Below, piece by piece: positions 60,745 through 64,000 of a DNA stretch of 64,000 bases. The DNA comes from Limisphaera sp049537155. GTDB lineage: Bacteria > Verrucomicrobiota > Verrucomicrobiia > Limisphaerales > Limisphaeraceae. Made by a program: the position numbers and the translations under genes. A model generated the notes under the pieces. That model searched no databases. It saw nothing but the letters and a program-made list of their open reading frames with translations, and was not told where the DNA came from. Where the stretch lies: assembly GCF_049537155.1 (NCBI RefSeq), contig NZ_JBMVQZ010000006.1, positions 124,001 through 188,000 of the forward strand. The letters run 5' to 3'. Position 1 is the first letter of the stretch, and each line of letters starts with the position of its first letter.

Positions 60745-63651
60745 TCAGCGATCGAACTGCAATTGGTATCGAAGCTGGTAAAACCGGGCACCGGGTTCGA
60801 TGGGAAAGGCAACCTCCCAAACCTCGCGACCTTCGGCCGACTGCAACAAGGTCCGCCGCAGCGGTTCCGCCGGCGTCCAGTCCACCAGGTTCGTGGATCT
60901 CAGAATCGTCTCGGTAAGGCCCGGCGTCTCCGCCCTCCGGACCCACACCCAGCTTACTTGATCCGGGGTGCGCCGACCCGGGCTCCAACCGGACGCGACG
61001 GACTCGGGATCCAGCGGGTCGGTCCCCGCCACGTATTCGACCAGATTGGGCGACCGGTCCTGGTCGGGATCGGCCTGCGGATCGACGTTTTCCGGCTGCT
61101 CCCGTGCAGACGGCGGGAAGGCGTTCAAGAGCCAGTCGCCGTAGGTCCCCGGGCGGGCGCGCTCGGTGAAGGTCAGTTCGGCCACCTGAACGTTGCGCGG
61201 CTGATTCGTGTTGCCCCGGTCATAGGCGCCGAGCATCACCCAGATCGCGTTGGTCACCCGCATGGGCGGGTCCAGCGTGAGCTGCAGCGGCGCATCCGGT
61301 GGGACGGATCCCTCGTAGACGAGCTGTCCTCCCGCGGGCGGGCCTCCGCCCGGCACCGGTTCCGGCACGTTGGCCAGGAACCGGACCCGGCTCGGCCCGT
61401 AGCCGCCGTTATCCGTCCTCGGCAACAGCGTGGCGCCGGAAAGCGCCACCTCACGGTCCCAGGCCACCCAGAGCCACTCCGCACGATTGGTCGGACCGTA
61501 GAGCGAAACCCAGAAGGTGTCCGTGCGACCGTCCAACGTCCGGTCGAAGGTGTAGGTCCCCTGTGTGGACGAAGCCGACCCGCGCACCGGTGCCACCGCG
61601 TAAGGCGGAAAGGCCGGCATCCGGGGCAGCGCCACCTCCAGCGTGCGCACCTGGTCGTTCCGGCCGCGCCAGCTCAGGCGGGCCGTGTTCGACCGCGTTT
61701 CCCAGCCGATCTGCGCCGCCCATGCCTCCAGCTCCGCAGGCCCGCGCCCGACGATCCAAACCGCATAGCGCGGGCCCGCCGACAGGGCCGGGATGAACCG
61801 GAGCGTGTCCTCCGCTGCTCCCGGTATGTTGTAGTCCGTGGCGGCACGATATTCGAACCAACCGGCCGGCCCGGCCGCCACACCGAAGCGATCGGCCACA
61901 CAGATCCACGGATTCGTAACGGTCACGGTCAGGCCGGACCGGTTGGTGATCCACACGACGCCTGCCGACCAAGCCAGGGCGCGTGCCCCGCCGGTGAGCG
62001 GATCGTTTTCTATCCCGCAAACGAACGAACCCGGATCGGCCGGGCCGCCCCCTCCGAGGGGATGCGGCACCTCCACCAGAGCGAACGTTTCGCCGTCGCA
62101 AAACACGCGGGCCAGCGTCCAACCGGCCGCGCCGTTGCTGAGGGCCAGCAGGGCGTCGAAATGGTTCGACGACATCTCCAGCCCCAGCAGCGTGGCCCCG
62201 GTGGGAGGACCCCACGTGCCCAGGCCGAGAATCCCCGGCAGACGCGGCGTGCTCACGAAGGCGTCCTCCGGCACGGACCGCGCCGCCGGTTCCACCACCG
62301 CCATGACCCGGTCCGGCTTGTAGCTGACCGAAAACGAGCCGCGCACAGAGCGCAGGTGCAAGACCTGCACGTCCGGAAGATGCAGGACGACTTCCGCTGG
62401 CGGCACGGTGGTCCCCGTGGGATGTTCATTGACCCGACTGTGGAGCCAGGCAATGGCCGTGCGCCGCGCTTCCACCGCTTCCCGGTAGAAACCTCCTCCG
62501 CTGGGACCGACGAAGCTGCCGTCGCCATTGATCCGCTGGCGGTACCGCACCAATTGGGCGACGCGCTCGTGCGCCCATCGGGCCAGCGGGTCATCGAAAT
62601 GCGTCGCCAGCCAGGCCAGGTAACTGTTGTGCTCGAAATCGTGCAGCTCCCAGTCCAAACCCGCCGGATAGGCAAAATCGCCCGAGTCCAGCAACAACGG
62701 CGCCAATACGCGATGCCACACCGCCAACACGTTGTGCTCGGCGAAAGGCTGGAGCTCGGCGGCCACCGCCGGATTGGCCAACCGGGCCATCAACAGCGAA
62801 TCGCCCAACGACATGCCGCCCACCATCTGATACGTGGGATGAAAGAACCCGTGGTTCTCGAGTGCGTAACCGGGGTACAGCGTGGCCGTGGTGATCCAGG
62901 CCGCCAACGGATCCGCGCTGCTGTCTGGCACTGTGTAAGTGTTCACCAGGTACCGCTTGGCCGCCTCCAGCCAGATCGGAGCCCGGGGATGGTCGCTCAA
63001 CCAGGCGGCGCCGAGGGCGAGCACGTTGCTGTTCCAGCCATTTTCCTCCGATTTCGTGTCGCTGACGTAACCCGAGGCGGGCGGGATGCCCGCCCGGTGG
63101 TCGCATTCGTCCGCCAGCACACGCCGCACCCGCGCCACCGTGTTGGACGGCAGCCGGTCTTCCACCAGCAAACAGGCCAGCCCCATCGAACCGGCCCACA
63201 TCGCCGTCTGCCAGCCGTGACCCCAGCGGCGACCGTCCCGCGCCAGGCCGGATCCCGTCAGGTGCGTCTCCGCCGCATAGTCCAGGGCTTGCCGGATCCG
63301 GTCCATACGGCGCGCATTCTCGGCGCTGTCCGGCTCCGCATACACGAGCGTGGCGTAGGCCACCGCGATACCGCACGAACCCCGAATGCCGCCGTTGCCG
63401 CTGCTGTTGCCGTCCCCCCAATAACCGGTCTGCGGTGGTGCACCGGCGTGGGTGGCCTGGCGCCACACGCCCTCAGCATATCGCTCGAAATCCCGGAGCG
63501 CCTCGAGATACAGCGGATGCGCCCCGGCAGGACGCCAGGCCAGGAGCACAACCGGCCAAAGGACCGCGCCAGGCCGCCATCCCTTCCCGGACCGGCGCCG
63601 CCCGACCGCACGGACCGACAGCGGCGCCCCGCGAAGAGCACCCGAATCCAA
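60745..63651 (-). CDS. Large exported protein: helical toroid, discoidin-like domain and Verrucomicrobia-type C-terminal domain
   Basis: Unrecognised 968-residue protein, probably exported (hydrophobic VLWPVVLLAWRPAGA before HPLYLEAL). The first half is Trp/Gly/His-rich helical repeats typical of an alpha/alpha toroid as in polysaccharide lyases or hydrolases (GHGWQTAMWAGSMGLACLLV, NGWNSNVLALGAAWLSDHP, FFHPTYQMVGGMSLGDSL). A beta-rich part follows, then a discoidin-like domain (PVRGSASSTQGTYTFDRTLD...GYGPSRVRFLAN...RNVQVAELTF). The C-terminal NLVEYVAGTDPLDPES segment and last domain are of a kind common in Verrucomicrobiota exports. The start is uncertain: TTG at 63651 is given and GTG at 63705 is possible; anything beyond 63717 would run into the upstream terminator. 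Confidence 0.75.
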   Translation of the reverse strand: MDSGALRGAPLSVRAVGRRRSGKGWRPGAVLWPVVLLAWRPAGAHPLYLEALRDFERYAEGVWRQATHAGAPPQTGYWGDGNSSGNGGIRGSCGIAVAYATLVYAEPDSAENARRMDRIRQALDYAAETHLTGSGLARDGRRWGHGWQTAMWAGSMGLACLLVEDRLPSNTVARVRRVLADECDHRAGIPPASGYVSDTKSEENGWNSNVLALGAAWLSDHPRAPIWLEAAKRYLVNTYTVPDSSADPLAAWITTATLYPGYALENHGFFHPTYQMVGGMSLGDSLLMARLANPAVAAELQPFAEHNVLAVWHRVLAPLLLDSGDFAYPAGLDWELHDFEHNSYLAWLATHFDDPLARWAHERVAQLVRYRQRINGDGSFVGPSGGGFYREAVEARRTAIAWLHSRVNEHPTGTTVPPAEVVLHLPDVQVLHLRSVRGSFSVSYKPDRVMAVVEPAARSVPEDAFVSTPRLPGILGLGTWGPPTGATLLGLEMSSNHFDALLALSNGAAGWTLARVFCDGETFALVEVPHPLGGGGPADPGSFVCGIENDPLTGGARALAWSAGVVWITNRSGLTVTVTNPWICVADRFGVAAGPAGWFEYRAATDYNIPGAAEDTLRFIPALSAGPRYAVWIVGRGPAELEAWAAQIGWETRSNTARLSWRGRNDQVRTLEVALPRMPAFPPYAVAPVRGSASSTQGTYTFDRTLDGRTDTFWVSLYGPTNRAEWLWVAWDREVALSGATLLPRTDNGGYGPSRVRFLANVPEPVPGGGPPAGGQLVYEGSVPPDAPLQLTLDPPMRVTNAIWVMLGAYDRGNTNQPRNVQVAELTFTERARPGTYGDWLLNAFPPSAREQPENVDPQADPDQDRSPNLVEYVAGTDPLDPESVASGWSPGRRTPDQVSWVWVRRAETPGLTETILRSTNLVDWTPAEPLRRTLLQSAEGREVWEVAFPIEPGARFYQLRYQLQFDR

Positions 63652-63716
63652 GCCATCAGACCTGTCCGGTGGGGCCTGAAGCGGGCTGGTTGCAACGAAC
63701 CACACGGCGGAAGATC

Positions 63717-63774
63717 GAAACAAAAGGGCCGTCCGACGCGGGCGTCCGTCGAGGGGCGCCGGACCGGACGGCCC
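63717..63774 (-). terminator. Strong intrinsic terminator of the PEP-CTERM gene
   Basis: On the minus strand a perfect 10-bp stem (63765-63774 with 63726-63735) encloses a GC-rich loop and is followed by TTTTGTTTC. It starts 31 bases after the PEP-CTERM stop and separates that gene from the large exported protein gene. Confidence 0.85.
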
Positions 63775-63804
63775 TTCCCGGAGATTCAATGATTGCCGGA
63801 TGGC

Positions 63805-64000
63805 TCAGGCAATCCGACGCGCCCGGATCAGACCCAACAGGGCCAGGCCGGTCAGCAGCAGCGCACCGCTGGTGGGCTCCGGCACCACCGTCAGACTGAA
63901 CGACTGGATCACGCCGCCGGGGTTGTCCGTGGCATTGCGATCCCGGCTGAAGCCGATGCCGCCGATGGCGGTCTTGGCCGCATCCGGTACGTTTACCGTC
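63805..64000 (-). CDS. PEP-CTERM sorting-domain protein, 3' end only
   Basis: Only the last 64 codons lie in the window; the start is beyond the right edge. The chain ends with a PEP-CTERM signal: VVPEPTSGALLLTGLALLGL, then Ile and the basic RARR stretch before the stop at 63805. Such C termini are recognised by exosortase and usually mark secreted or surface proteins tied to exopolysaccharide. The visible upstream part (IGGIGFSRDRNATDNPGG, VIQSFSLTV) reads like the end of a beta-rich extracellular domain. It has its own terminator directly downstream. Confidence 0.9.
   Translation of the reverse strand, partial: TVNVPDAAKTAIGGIGFSRDRNATDNPGGVIQSFSLTVVPEPTSGALLLTGLALLGLIRARRIA

Noticed and set aside
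63652..63789. Longer N terminus for the toroid protein starting at TTG 63789
   Set aside because: It would place the start and first codons inside the strong terminator of the upstream gene.
60763..63792. 1009-codon plus-strand open frame over the toroid gene
   Set aside because: Arg/His/Pro-rich shadow; the minus-strand frame carries Trp/Gly repeats, a discoidin-like domain and a Verrucomicrobia-type C terminus.
1..64000. CRISPR arrays, insertion sequences, prophage, attachment sites or rRNA
   Set aside because: No repeat-spacer pattern, transposase motif, integrase or rRNA signature was seen; both tRNA genes lack adjacent integrase genes or duplicated 3' ends.

Overview
The window is about two-thirds G+C, densely coded and uniform in style. 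It reads as a heterotrophic Verrucomicrobiota chromosome, probably near the Limisphaerales/Pedosphaera group; that placement is an inference. It rests on secreted carbohydrate-active enzymes with discoidin-like domains, a C-terminal PEP-CTERM sorting signal, C-terminal domains of the 'NLVEYVAGTDPLDPES' type, TPR-tailed membrane glycosyltransferases, a bifunctional fucokinase/GDP-fucose pyrophosphorylase and several Tat-type signals. Products were assigned from recognisable motifs and family knowledge only; no database search was run.

Layout. 1-3912 (+): end of a molybdoenzyme operon, with a NarH/NxrB-type iron-sulfur subunit (5' end missing), a TorD-type chaperone, an unrecognised HExxH/zinc-ribbon protein, a MOSC protein and MobA, closed by a hairpin-plus-U terminator. 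3963-7762 (-): PolX-type polymerase/PHP protein, N-carbamoylputrescine amidase and a soluble Ser/Thr kinase. 7919-13416 (+): an unrecognised protein faintly like deoxyhypusine synthase, overlapping a PfkB kinase, then 4-alpha-glucanotransferase and an MFS transporter. 13449-25635 (-): tRNA-Leu(UAA), GH97 glycosidase, RsmI, a type II secretion/type IV pilus block (secretin D, M/PilO-like, L/PilM-N-like, ATPase E), a ThuA-like protein and citramalate synthase.

25831-35141: tRNA-Lys(CUU) with a good promoter, glycerate kinase (+), FKP and a GT2 transferase (-), then a metal-uptake operon (+) of a small His/Cys protein, an outer-membrane barrel, a ZnuA-like binding protein and a ZnuB-like permease, with no ATPase gene. 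35148-43359: MBL-fold and TIM-barrel proteins with Tat signals, and two large membrane glycosyltransferases with related TPR tails flanking a hexose-6-phosphate mutarotase. 43542-44320: a frameshifted glycoside-hydrolase-like remnant. 44356-55116: SerA, a PpiC-type isomerase, RNase D, an unrecognised 662-residue protein, MnmE, a sodium/solute symporter and PurF. 55373-57165 (+): an SPFH / PH-like / ribbon-helix-helix operon whose promoter carries two 8-bp operator-like boxes one helical turn apart and appears to give a leaderless mRNA. 57190-64000 (-): GH106-type rhamnosidase, a large secreted toroid-plus-discoidin protein, a strong terminator and the 3' end of a PEP-CTERM protein.

How it fits together. 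The first operon makes and matures a Mo-bis-PGD respiratory oxidoreductase. The sugar genes (GH97, GH106, MalQ, FKP, mutarotase, symporter, MFS) suit a polysaccharide degrader with fucose and rhamnose chemistry. The items most worth following up are the NXR-like operon with its HExxH protein, the DHS-like/PfkB pair, the SPFH operon with its putative self-controlled operator, the ABC importer lacking an ATPase and the 662-residue unknown.
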